NCBI GenBank assembly: GCA_036172665.1 | Contig: CM069876.1 | Span: forward strand, 49,197,001-49,261,000 | Reading direction: 5' to 3' | DNA length: 64,000 nt | Origin: Prosopocoilus inquinatus | Lineage: Eukaryota; Arthropoda; Insecta; Coleoptera; Lucanidae | Part shown: positions 33,979 through 45,189 of the stretch, in pieces | How positions within the stretch are numbered: position 1 is the first letter of the stretch | Layout: each line of letters starts with the position of its first letter | Made by a program: the position numbers and the translations under genes | The notes under the pieces: model-generated | Databases searched by the model: none | Told to the model about the DNA's origin: nothing | Seen by the model: only the letters and a program-made list of their open reading frames with translations

Positions 33979-34626
33979 TATATACAGGGTGTCCCAACAG
34001 TGCGTTCTCGGGCGATATCTCGATAACTAGTGCAGATAAAAAAAAAGTTTCAGGGCATTTCTGTTTTAAAATTTAGAGGTCTACAACATAGAATTATTTT
34101 CACCTACACAGGGTGAATCAAAACGGCGGTACTGTATGCAACTTTTTTATTTCAAGCGGCACACCCTATATATGATGATGTCAAATTTGAATTGCCCATA
34201 AAATTCTGCACATTTTTTATGTACCATAATCTATGTCTAAATCCAACCGTTTTGAAGATATGGCTGCAAGCGACAGATAACATAGCGACATCTTACGATC
34301 GCTTTGTGACCTGACATTGCAACAAGATTTTAGATAAAATGTTAAACATCTTCAGAACGGTTAGAATTAGACATAGATTATGGTACATAAAAAATGTGCA
34401 GAATTTTATGGGCAATTCAAATTTGACATCATATATGGGCTGTGCCATTTGAAATAAAAAAGTTTCATTCAGTACCGCTGTTTTCATTCACCCTGTATAG
34501 GTGAAAATAATTTTATGTCGTAGCCCTTTAAATTTTAAAATTAAAATGTCTTGAAACTTTTTTTATATCTGCAGTAGTTATCGAGATATAACCCGAGAAC
34601 GCACTGCTGGGACACCCTGTATATAC
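33979..34626. repeat. Palindrome with about 280-bp arms, ACAGGGTGTCCC ends
   Basis: The left arm (about 33979-34261) and right arm (about 34348-34626) are inverted copies separated by an 86-bp centre. The outer ends are TATACAGGGTGTCCCAACAG and GGGACACCCTGTATA. A second inner ACAGGGTGAATC / TTCACCCTGTATAG pair suggests two related elements fused head to head. Confidence 0.82.
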
Positions 34627-35055
34627 ATACATATAATTGGCAGAGAATAAAATTCCTAATTAAAAATAGTTCTCTGTCATTTCATCCTGGATTAATAAAA
34701 TAAAGAAAACATTTAGGTTCTTTGCAAATTCGTCAAAATGGAAGCGCAATCAAAAGCAATAAAAGAATTTGTTCACTCGTTTTTTTTCGGTGTGCTCGAT
34801 TTGTCTGCAATCAACTGTACTTCATCAAGTGATAAAATAAAATAAAAATGAATTTGTGAATGGTTTTACGCACTCAACACACGTACCAAAAAAAAAATAA
34901 CATGACTTTTTTTTGGATCGATTTTCTGTTGTTGCTCTTGTTGGAATTAATTGTACAATTGTTTTCGACTGGATTTTTATCGATTCTTCATTTGTTTTTC
35001 ATTGCTCGCTTTAATTTTTTGTAATTGAAGTTTGTTCTTGTCCGATGAAAATTGT

Positions 35056-35180
35056 AAGTACAAAGTTTTTTTTTAATCTCGAACCGGACAGAAATATGAA
35101 GAGAACACACTCAACGTTTCGCTATAGATTTATAGCTTCGTCCTGACGAAAAGGTTCAAGATTAAAAAAACTTTGTACTT
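35056..35180. repeat. Hairpin with 28-bp arms
   Basis: AAGTACAAAGTTTTTTTTTA at the left is mirrored by AAAAAAACTTTGTACTT at the right, and TCTCGAACC faces GGTTCAAGA. The loop is about 65 bp. Confidence 0.65.
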
Positions 35181-35904
35181 TAATTTTTTGTGTTCATTTT
35201 GTTATTTGTTTTCATTTTTTTCTTTTCTTTTCCTCCTTCTTTTTCTCTCGTACGTGTTGCTTTTTTTAAAATTATTTTCACATTACGCCGGAAAACTGTC
35301 GATTTTCTTTTGTTTTTCGTACGCCATATGCTTCACGATTTGACTTCTTTATTTGCTTGTCCACTTTTGTTTTCCTTTCTACATTCCGCCGGAAAGTTTG
35401 TTTGTTTGTTTTTTTTTCTGTTCACCATCGCGCTCGCTTCGCGTTTTAATTTCGTCTCTTTGTTCTTTTTTGTTTCTTTTTGTCGAAACATTGTTTTATA
35501 ACGTGTTTTTCTTTTAATTTGATTAAATCTGAAATTTACACAGATAGCATTCTGGACGTCAAATTAAAATTAAAAAAAAAAAAAACACAAATTATTCTAT
35601 CGATGCCGTTTTTGTTTTAGTTTTTTTTTCTTCGCGTTTTCTTAAAAATGTTTTTTTCAAGCAGTTCGCCGGTCTTCTTTTGTTTTATCGATCACCTTTC
35701 TTTCGTATGCCGTCGTATTTTTTTTTACTGTATTTTTCGTTAGTATTTTTGATTAATTGTTTTTTTAATCTTTTGGTTATCGTTCGTTTTTCTTTCATTC
35801 GCTCTTATTTTGTTTATCGTTCCCGTATATTCTAATTTATTGCCGTTTTGTTTGCGCTGTTTTTCTTTTTTTGTTTTTCGACGCATTCCATTGACGCCAT
35901 CTAT

Positions 35905-37284
35905 GTACAGGATGGCCCAACGATGCGTATTTCTTCTGTGAGGCTTATGGGAAAAAAATTAGGAAAAAAATCTATAAAGAATTTTATACTAGACAATACG
36001 CAGCATATTGTAAAATTATTTTGAACTATACAGAGTGATCAGAAAAATGGTGGTTCGTGGAAACTTATTTTTTTTTTTTAATGGAACACCCTGTATATTT
36101 TTAGATATTTGGATGCGCCACAGTAAGCTGATTACAGCGGTATAAAGATATATTGATTTTACTGAATAACTTTCTTAAAATAATTTTTTTTTTGAAGAAT
36201 TTTGCAAAAATTCAGTCAGTTTGAATTTGAATTTCTGATTAATGAGGTAACACAAACGAACGAAAATCTAACACGATATTTCTAGGACTTTGGCCTTTAT
36301 GAAAATGTGAACAAAATTAAGATATCTTTTTGCATTATACTGAGCGATCGATACTTACGAAACATTCGGTATCCCATTTTTTTTAAATGGAATGGCCTAC
36401 TTTTTATTTCACAAATGGATAGCACTTAAATGTAGCTTTCTGCTGATATAAGGTTATATACCTTCATTTTTAATAATTTCGTCACTAGAAATTTTCTTTT
36501 TATAAGTATTTCAATGGTCGGCGTTTTAAACTATACACCCAGTATAGCTACTTTCCTACCTAAATTCAATCATTCGAAGTCATTTTTCGATCATTTGATT
36601 CTACTTTCAAAGATCTCTAATTTGAATACCCCCGTGATAGGATTTATTTTAACAAAAATAATTTAAAACAGGCCGTTGAAATACTTGTAAAAAGAAAATT
36701 TTTAGTGACGAAATTATTAAAAATAAAGACATATAACCTTACATCGGCAGAAAGCTACATTTAAATGTTATCCATTTCTGAAATAAAAAGTAGGCCGTTC
36801 CATTTAAAAAAAATAAGATACCGAATGTTTCGTAAGTATCGAACGCTCGGTATAATGCAAAAAGGTGTCTTAATTCCGTTCACATTTTCATAAAGGCCAA
36901 AATCCCAAAAATATCGCGTCAGATTTTCTTTCGTCTGTGTTATCTCATTAATCAGAAATTCATATTCAAACTGACTGAATTTTTGCAAAATTCTTCAAGA
37001 AAAAAAAATTATTTTATGAAAGTTATTCAATAAAATCAATATATCTTTATACCGCTGTAATCTGTTCATTGCGGCGCATCCAAATATCTAAAAATATACA
37101 GTGCATTCCATTAAAAAAAAAATAGTTTCCACGAACCACGAGTTTTCTGATCACTCTGTATACTTCAAAATAATTTTATAATACGCCGGGTATTGTCTAT
37201 TATAAAATTCTTTGTCGATTTTTTTCCTAATTTCTTTCCTATGGGCCTCACAGAAGAAATACGCATCGTTGGGCCACCCTGTAC
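35905..37284. repeat. 1.38-kb palindrome, arms about 620 bp
   Basis: The left arm (35905-36533, starting GTACAGGATGGCCCAACGAT) and right arm (36664-37284, ending ATCGTTGGGCCACCCTGTAC) are inverted with moderate divergence. The central spacer is about 130 bp. Inner matched phrases include GAAAATTTTTAGTGACGAAA at about 36695 and its mirror TTTCGTCACTAGAAATTTTC at about 36478. Confidence 0.82.
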
Positions 37285-38322
37285 AGAGTTTTTTTTTTGC
37301 ACCCTATCTGGAGGCTTTATTTTAGAAGCTATCGAAAAACTTTAAATGCAAAAGCTGTAGGGTTTCGTGCTTATTATTATTTTGTTGAGAGTTTTTACAA
37401 GAATCAAAAGCGTATCACAAATTGGAGAGAAAAAAAAAAAAACAATTTTCGTGTGTTTTGTTTTTTGTTTTTCTTTTTTTAATGGAATAGCCCAGACATT
37501 GTTTGTTAAGATGAAAGATCATTTCTTTGCTGATTTCAAAAACATATTTGGAGGGACTTTTTTAGAATATCAGTACATTAAGCAAAGGGTGCGCATGTGC
37601 AAACACTTACAGACGAATACGAACGAGTTCTTACGAAGTTTAATTTGTTTGGCGCGAAATTCAAATACGCACGCAAATTTACTGTTTTATTATAGCTAGA
37701 AATAAAACTATCAATTTGTAATTTCAGAAATTATTATTTTCGGCGCCCCTTAAGCCCTTAAAATTAGCTTAGAACCCTGGGCAGGCGCCTGTCTCGTCCG
37801 TCCCTTTATCCGGCCCTGCACCCCCTTTTTGCAATTATTATAAACGCGATCAACAAACAAACCGTTTAATAGCCATTAGTTTGCATTACGTTTGTTGGTT
37901 AAAAAAAAAGAAACTAAATAATTGTAAAACTTTATTGCTTTATTTATTAACATTCTTCCTCTGCTACGCCTATGCAGAGGATTTTTTTCTCAACCCGGGC
38001 ATATTTTAAGAATGATTAATACTAATCAATAGTTAGATGTTTAATGGTATGGTATACATTGGTTTAATTAAGAAAACCACAAATTATTTTTTAAACATTT
38101 GAAAAGTGACTCATCTCTTTTGTAAAATTTGTAAAAACTGTCATTTTTTTTTTTTTTTTCATTAAGAATATCAACCCCGTGCTTGCCCATACCTGGCCAC
38201 ACCCATGTTCCTACGTATCCATATTTTCGATAGTAATTGTCGACCTACTCGATTAAAATTCGCGCCTGCGTCTCCCTAATTTTGACACTGTATGAAAATT
38301 CTAAGAAAGATTCTTGTTTCAG

Positions 38323-39124
38323 ATACCAATGGGTTAAGCCGGCGAATAAGAAAACAAACGTATGCCGGATATGTAATTCCGAGTACGCGTCTCGCGCGTA
38401 CTTGCGCAGCCACATTCTGATACACACCGGCGAGAAGCCGTTCAGTTGCGACCTTTGCGATTACAAATGCCGAAGCCTCGTGCGCTTGAAAGAGCACAAG
38501 CTGAAGCACAGCGACGAGAAGCCGCTCGGTTGTGACCTCTGCGATTACAAATGCCGCCACCTCTCGAGCTTGAAACACCACAAACTAACGCACACCGACG
38601 GAAAACCGTTCAGCTGCGACCTTTGCGATTATAAATGCCGAGTACTCGCGAACTTGAAGTATCACATGTTGAAGCACACCGACGAAATGCCGTACACTTG
38701 CGACCTCTGCGATTATAAGTGCCGGCAAGTCGGGCATTTGAAAGAGCACAGGCTGACGCACACCGATGAAAAACCGTTCAGCTGTAACCTTTGCGATTAT
38801 AAGTGCCGACAAGTGAGGTACTTGAAGAAGCACAAGCTGTCGCACACCGACAGAAAACCGTTCAGCTGTGACGTTTGCGATTACAAGAGCCAAAAGCTCG
38901 GAGGTTTGAAGCGGCACAAGCTAAAGCACACCGACGAGAAGCCGTTCGGTTGCGATCTATGCGATCATCGATGCCGGGAACTCGGAAATTTGAAAAAGCA
39001 CAGGCTAATCCACGCTGAGAAACTATTCAGATGTAATCTTTGCGATTGCGAGTTCCGAGCAATTCGAGCTTTAGAAAGGCACGTGGTGATACACACCGGC
39101 GAGATTAAATTGGAAACGGCGTAG
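38323..39124 (+). CDS. Z16: C2H2 zinc-finger terminal exon, 9 fingers
   Basis: The acceptor GATTCTTGTTTCAG ends at 38322, preceded by GAAAATTCTAAG as in Z21 and Z25. The exon encodes 266 residues: leader Y-Q-W-V-K-P-A-N-K-K-T-N, finger 1 C-R-I-C-N-S-E-Y. Finger 7 has Ser at position 12. The linker before finger 9 is shortened (H-A-E-K-L-F-R), and finger 9 is C-N-L-C-D-C-E-F. The same short linker and C-(D/E)-F finger occur near the start of Z17, Z21 and Z25, but here they close the array, which suggests truncation or recombination at that point. The end I-K-L-E-T-A is a frameshifted linker. Confidence 0.85.
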
Positions 39125-41659
39125 GTTAAGGCACACGCGATTACAAATGTCCTGCACATCGCGCAGTTTTTTTCCTTCCGAATAACTAACTCGATCTGAA
39201 CGCATTTTTTTTTCCTGTAAACAACCGTCTCTTTGGGTCTTATTTTTTGTGATATCTCCTCAGTGTCACTTTAATTAGTTGCAATCCTGTATACTCGTTG
39301 TGCAGGGTTTTCCAATTTAATTTAAATAAAAATTTCCCCCGACTAGATACCTACATATTTAATTTCAATATAAGCTTTCCCAGTAGATAAGAGCTGGACA
39401 GGAAACACTACAGTCTAAGCAGATACGATCGCGCCGGCTGTAGAACCGTGCGAATAAGTCAGATGTTCTTGTCACAGTTTGTGCTCGTGATTTAGGCTTT
39501 AATCTTCGTAACGCTTGCGAGTTAATCGAGGAGGAGGGGCGGAAGTTTTTAACGTAAAAAAAGGTTAATCCCCTAGAGGCCCCTTCAGGGTAACATGAGT
39601 GTGTGTGTGCGTGTGTATTTTTACACGCTGTGAAAATTAGCCTCGATACCCCCAGAAATTAATCGAAGACCCTCCAGGGTTACGCGGAGTCTCTGCTGCT
39701 CAGTTCTACCTGAAAGGGTATCGTAATTGTTACCTTATAGGTCATGTTCTTTTTTTTTTTCTCAAAATTTCTTTACACCTTTAAAATGATTGCATTTTTT
39801 TTAATTGTCTATTTTTTGTATCGACTTAAATTAGTGCTCAATAAATCCGTTGTGGCACACGAAGGGATTTTATTTGTTGTAGGGTTTTTGAAGCTTGAGG
39901 ATCCGAAGCGCGGTGCCCATTCGCTTTTTTTTTGCTTTTATTATTTGTTGGAAAGTGAGGTGATTAATATACACCTTACAGCAAGTTCTTGGGACTTATA
40001 TTTTTATGTTTGTTAATTGTTTTTGTTAATGTTAATTATCTGTGTTACTCGTACGGACTTGATTTTTATTTTTATTTATCAATAAAACCAACGGGAGTTT
40101 CTCCCCAATTGTTTAAATCCTAATTTAATTAAAAGTGATTTCTTTGCCCAGAAAGAAATTTCCAATTTCTTTTCTAAAGTCTGTTTTCATTTCCTATGTT
40201 TCCGACCGTCTTATAAATCATTTATATTGTACTGTTTGTTTTTTTTTAATTTTTTTTGCTCCTCTGAGAGGTAAATATTTTCACGTTCGTTAGTTATACG
40301 AGGTGTCGCCGACGATAAGTGTTCCTACTGGAATCTTGATTATGCACGAAAAATCATTAGCTTGCAAGAAGTCTTTATTAATTATTCTTAGGAAATCTCC
40401 AACTATAAAAATTTTGAGCTCACAAAACAATATTCTGTTTTACTATGTGCCCTGCCAGAGGCGTCATCCGTTGTTACGGTTTGAAAACCCGCTTTTCAAA
40501 AGTCACCCTGTATATGCCAAGTTTAAAATTGAGAATATATTCTCGCTGGCGCAATGTTCCGAAATCGTTTGAACGTCTGGCGTTATACATCCTCGTTTGC
40601 TTTTATTACGTTAAAAATAATGATAATAATAACAATAATGCCTTTATTGGTTCGTAATACATACGTAATATCGATCTAGAAAATCTATACGCATTACTAA
40701 ATCACATGAGAGAGATTTTAAGATAAGATTTTATCATCGTCTTCGTCGCAGTACAATTGGATTTTTATAACAAATTGTCCCACGCCTCGATTTAATTTTG
40801 TGGTGCAATTCGCAGACTGTTTCTTGCGTACCTACATCTTAAAACACCCCAGCAATAAATCACCTTACGTTTCTCGTTGCGTCGCGTCAGCATTTTTAAT
40901 TGCTTTAAGTAAATCCTTTATCGGCCCCGAGTTTCTATTTTTGGCATTGATTGCACCATCTTTTGCAAGCGTCTGCAGCTCCGTTCCACTGGGAACCGGA
41001 CCCACGGGTCCTTATTCTCAAGCCACTCGATTAAAGTTGTATGCCAAACTGACGCAATTCTCTCAAAGCTTTGTGTGAGAATCCGCTTCATTTTGACGTC
41101 ATTTTCGCGTACGACTTTAGTCGACTGACTTGAGAGTAGAGCCCCAAAGTGAACGTTCATTCTAAACGTCGCGTCGAGACGCCCGTAAAATCCGGCAACG
41201 TCTCAGTTTTTGTGTTTGTATGGTTCTGCGATTTACAATGTTCTGTTATTTCGACGGAAAGATTAAATTCCATTCACGTTTGACATTTCATGCCATTGGT
41301 TCTCCTTACGTCATGTTCTACCCGCTTGGCCTCAGTTTTTGTGTTCTATTGTTCTGCGATTTACAATGTTCTGTTATTTCGACGAAAAGATTAAATTCCA
41401 TTCACGTTTGACTTTTCATGCCATTGGTTCCTCTTTACGTCAAGTTATACCCGCTTGGTGTCTGCTGATGTCACAATGATTTCTTGATTCGTGCAAGCCT
41501 CTCCTTTCTTCGTTAGGGTTAAAACCAGTTTGGCTTTACTTATTTGCGACCTGCCAAGAGGGATGCAGTCTTCGTTGTGATGCTTCCAGGCCACGGTAGT
41601 TGTGTTTGAGGGGGCTCGGCCCTATTTTCGCGCTGGGTCCATCTGAAAGACAAGATTTC
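39125..41659. other. Spacer upstream of Z17
   Basis: No gene is visible in most of this stretch. It holds a (GT)n-rich patch at about 39600, T-rich sequence (39740-40280), a single ACCCTGTATA terminus at 40505, and a tandem pair of the TTATTTCGACGG element (41204-41466). From about 41500 the sequence TTAGGGTTAAAACCAGTTTGGCTTT resembles the triplicated unit before Z26. Confidence 0.5.
41204..41466 (+). promoter_or_regulatory. Two tandem copies of the TTATTTCGACGG...TTTACGTCA element before Z17
   Basis: TGTTATTTCGACGGAAAGAT begins at 41244 and recurs with a change at 41372, each followed by TTAAATTCCATTCACGTTTG, ATGCCATTGGTT and a CTTACGTCA or TTTACGTCA octamer-like site. The same composite unit is duplicated before Z21 and Z25. 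The promoter role is inferred from position and conservation. A transposon origin is equally possible. Confidence 0.45.
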
Positions 41660-41775
41660 ATGTTGTCGGTGGATGTTTTCTCTCAACTGTACGACTTTTT
41701 TCGATTTTCACGTGGCGCCCTGGAGGACGAAAACTCTTTCGAGTTGTCTCAGCCCGTCCCCGTTGCTACGCACAG
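41660..41775 (+). CDS. Candidate first coding exon of Z17 (38 codons plus AG)
   Basis: An ATG at 41660 opens a frame of 38 codons (M-L-S-V-D-V-F-S-Q-L-Y-D-F-F-R-F onward) that ends in CACAG at 41775, followed by GTAAGT, a perfect splice donor. It leaves two bases (AG), exactly what the Z17 acceptor needs to make an AGG Arg codon. The implied intron is 129 bp with GT..AG ends. Against it: no similar exon was found before other Z exons, and the homologous stretch before Z26 (about 61480-61540) has stops in this frame. It is unproven. Confidence 0.35.
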
Positions 41776-41904
41776 GTAAGTTTGCGACTGACGCTCTTTT
41801 TCGCGCAAATTATTATTATTATACTCTTCCTCGCTTTAAGCTTCGGCTTATTTTACGACGTCCACGAACAGTGCATGGAAACGCTAAGAAATTCTTTGTT
41901 CCAG

Positions 41905-42781
41905 GTCTCAACCGATCCCCACATCTAAGCCAGTGAATAAGGAACCGATCAAATGCCGAATATGCGATTCCGAATTTAAATGCCGCGCGTATTTGCGCCA
42001 GCACATACTACTACACACCGGTGAGAAACCCTTCAGCTGCGACCTTTGCGATTACAAATGCCGAGACGTCTCAAACCTGAAACAGCACAAGTTCATACAC
42101 GCCGAGAAACTATTTAAATGCGACGTCTGCGATTACAAATTCCGAGCAGCTCGATATTTAAAACGGCACATGTTAACGCACACCAGCGAGACTCTGTTCA
42201 GTTGCGAGACGTGCGATTACAAGTATCGCCAGCTCGAATATTTGAAACGGCACAAGCTAAAACACACCGACGAGAAACCGTTCAGTTGCGATCTTTGCGG
42301 TTACAAGTGTCGGTACCGCGGGAGTTTTAAACTGCACGAGTTGCAGCACGCCGGCGCGAAGCCGTTCAGCTGCGATCTCTGCGATTATAAATGCCGGCGG
42401 CCCGGAGCTCTGAAAAGTCACATGCTAAGACACACCGATGAGAAGCCGTTCGGATGTGATCTCTGCGATTATAAGTGCCGACATCTCGGAGGTTTGAAGC
42501 GTCACAAGTTGAGACACGTTGACGAGAAGCCGTTTAGATGTGAGCTTTGCGATTATAAATGCGGTCAGCCGGGAAATTTGAAGAGGCACAAGTTAAGGCA
42601 CACCGACGAGAAGCCGTTCGGTTGCGGCGTTTGCGATTATAAATGCCGAGAGCTCGGAACTCTGAAAAGGCACAAGTTGATACACACAGGCGAGAAGCCG
42701 TTTGGTTGTGAGATTTGCGATTATAAGTGCCGAAATCTCGGACGTTTGAGACAGCACAAGTTAATGCACGCACACCGATGA
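41905..42781 (+). CDS. Z17: C2H2 zinc-finger terminal exon, 10 fingers
   Basis: The acceptor ATTCTTTGTTCCAG ends at 41904. The exon encodes 291 residues: leader S-Q-P-I-P-T-S-K-P-V-N-K, finger 1 C-R-I-C-D-S-E-F. Finger 2 is followed by the short linker H-A-E-K-L-F-K, then C-D-V-C-D-Y-K-F and C-E-T-C-D-Y-K-Y fingers, the arrangement seen in Z21 and Z25. The C-terminus H-A-H-R results from a 4-bp GCAC duplication in the usual CACACCGATGAG. Without it the frame would run a few codons more. A candidate upstream exon lies at 41660-41775. Confidence 0.86.
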
Positions 42782-43148
42782 GAAGCTCTTCACATTTTAT
42801 TAAATGCATCCATTCTTTGTTTTCTCTGTTTCTCGAACGATTTGGTAGTATTTTAGATGTTTCTCGGACGATTTGGTAGTATTTTAGAACGACCTTTATA
42901 ATATTAAATTACTTAAATTTCTCTCTACAATTGTTTTGTTTTCTTTTAGCCTACTTTTAGCAACGACAATTATGTCAAGATTTAATTAATGGTTTCGCTT
43001 CGTTTCATATTTAATTAATTAATTTTTTCGAACCACAATATATTGAAAGAACTCTCCTACTTTGTTTGCGTCTCCTTCGCGTTCCCATTTGTGCACGCCA
43101 CTGTAATATAAAAAAAAAAAAAAACAAATAAGCGATTGTTTGTTGCAG
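42782..43148. other. Spacer Z17-Z18
   Basis: A short AT-rich spacer with a direct repeat GATTTGGTAGTATTTTAGA at about 42839 and 42869, and a poly(A) run before the Z18 acceptor. No gene is seen. Confidence 0.5.
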
Positions 43149-43776
43149 ATGTGAAGGGATTCGCCAAGCCCAGCCGGTGAATAAGAAAACAATCGCCTGT
43201 CGGATATGCGACGTCAAAGTGACGTCGCGTTCGGCCTTGCTCAAACATGTTTTAATACACACCGGCGAGAAGCCGGTCGGTTGTAAGCTTTGCGATTTTA
43301 AATGCCGACGCCTCGAGGGTCTGAAACAGCACATGGCGACGCACGTTGACGAGAAGCCGTTCAGTTGCGATCTCTGCGATTATAAATGCCGACATCTCGG
43401 AAATTTGAAGAGTCACAAGTTAAGGCACATCGACGAGAAGCCGTTCAGTTGCGATCACTGCGATTATAAGTGTCGGCACCCGGGAGGCTTGAAAACTCAT
43501 ATGTTGAGACACACCGACGAGAAGCCGTTCAGGTGCGAGCTTTGCGATTATGAGTGCCGATACCTCGGGAGTTTGAAACGACACATGTTGAGGCACGCTG
43601 GCGAGAAGCCGTTCAGTTGTGACCTTTGCGATTATAAAAGCCGACAGCGCGGAACTTTGAAAAGGCACAAGTTAATACACGCCGGTGAGAAGCCGATCGC
43701 TTGTGATTTTTGTGATTATAAAGGCCGAAATCCGGGACATTTCAAGCAACACATGTTAACGCACGCGCACTTGTGA
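43149..43776 (+). CDS. Z18: C2H2 zinc-finger terminal exon, 7 fingers
   Basis: The acceptor GTTTGTTGCAG ends at 43148. In the exon frame a TAA lies at 43129-43131 with no ATG before finger 1, so splicing from an upstream exon is obligatory. The exon encodes 208 residues: leader C-E-G-I-R-Q-A-Q-P-V-N-K-K, finger 1 C-R-I-C-D-V-K-V (Phe replaced by Val). Finger 6 has Ser and finger 7 Gly at position 12. The end T-H-A-H-L resembles Z17 and comes from a similar small insertion before the linker; GAGAAGCCGGTCTG follows the stop. It is one of the shorter arrays. Confidence 0.85.
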
Positions 43777-44504
43777 GAAGCCGGTCTGTTCACCCGTTGG
43801 GAAATCAATTTTATCGCCGGTTTTAAATCGACCTTGACGCTTGGCCTTAAGCCACGCCCATTAAGTTAAGGCGTTACAGTATTGTAAATAGTTTTGTAAT
43901 TTTTTCTGCTGTTTGTTATATTAACATGTTTTATTATATTTAACTGTTGTACACTTGACTATTTTGAAGTTTACTTTGTTTGTCTGCGAGTGGCCACCCC
44001 CGATTTATTTATTTTATGAAATCACTGTATAAAATGGATGCCCTTTTTTCTTAATCCCCCGCGATAAAAAAAAAATTGAATGGCGACCTTTTGAGCTTAT
44101 TTGATTTGTTGTTAAACAACAACCCACGCCCGTCCTGCTGAGCTGCCGGCGGCGGTGCCGAAATTAATTGTCCCGGCACTGAGGCTGGCTGCACCGACTT
44201 GGTTGTTAACTAATCGTTGATTAAACATACGGTTTTTTTGTGCTTTAATTCGAGATTATATTTAAAATCATTAATTAATCACCTTCACAGAATTTTAAAA
44301 GGGTAACTCAAACTTGACTTAATACCACGAGAAAACACAAGTATGAGTGTGCGCCGAAAATATTTACGTAACCGGTTAAATTATGTCAGTTATAAAATAA
44401 AAAAGGTTACGTCACTCTAATCTAACTTAAAAGATGAAGTTACGTTGACGGTCGCGGTCGATGATCGGCTAAGAACGAGAAAAGTTTTTTTGTAATTTTG
44501 TTAG

Positions 44505-45165
44505 CCCATCAAATGAAACGGGAAACTGTTGATTGCAAACAAAAAAAAAACAGTTACAAACAGTCGACTAGAAACAAAAGAAATCGATTAACTAAACGAC
44601 AGAAAGAGTTGCTTTGAAAGATCAAGAAAAGATTTTATCATTTTTTCAGTTTCGTCAAAAGAAAGGGGAGACAGTCGATTACAAGCAAAGGAAGAACAAT
44701 TACAAACAAAAACAGTCGGCTACAAACAAAAGACGATCGATTAAACAAACGATAATAAAAAAAAGTTTGGAAAGAACGAGAATAGTATTTTATAATTTTG
44801 TTAGCCCATCAAAAGAAAAGAGAAACTGTCGATTTCGAACAAAAAAAAGCCAGTTACAAACAGTCGGCTAGAAACAAAAGAAATCGATTAACTAAGCGAC
44901 AAAAGAGTTGCTTTGAAAGATCAAGAAAAGATTTTATAAATTTCTTTCATCGAAAGAAATGGATTGCAGTCGATTACAGACAAGAACAGTCGACTTCAAA
45001 CAAAAGACAATCGATTAACAAAACGACAAAAGTCTATCAGTTTCTTTCAGTTCATCAAAATAAATGGGAGGCGGTCGATTACAAACAGAAAAAAATTCAA
45101 ACAATTACGGACAAAGACAGTCGACTAGAAACAAAAGACAGTCAACTAGTCAGGTTCTTTCTGTT
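44505..45165 (+). repeat. Tandem repeat, unit about 126-164 bp, about four to five copies
   Basis: The phrase AAACAAAAGAAATCGATTAAC recurs with small changes near 44571, 44735, 44872 and 44998, with ACAGTCGACTAGAAACAAAAG and TTTGAAAGATCAAGAAAAGA phrases between. It adjoins the 105-bp array. Confidence 0.7.
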
Positions 45166-45189
45166 CGTTGTCGAACTTCGAGCCAGACG

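Larger units (their letters stand above)
33536..38322. other. Spacer Z15-Z16: large palindromes and T-rich sequence
   Basis: No gene is visible in 4.8 kb. It contains two large palindromes (33979-34626 and 35905-37284), a small hairpin (35056-35180), T-rich low-complexity sequence (34700-35900) and a possible outer TIR pair (CAGGACCGGATCTATGGC at about 33721 and its inverse TTTATCCGGCCCTG at about 37805). Small open frames here look fortuitous. Confidence 0.5.

Noticed and set aside
35190..35501. 103-codon Phe-rich open frame
   Set aside because: It is a translation of T-rich low-complexity sequence. No signal of coding bias or domain is seen.
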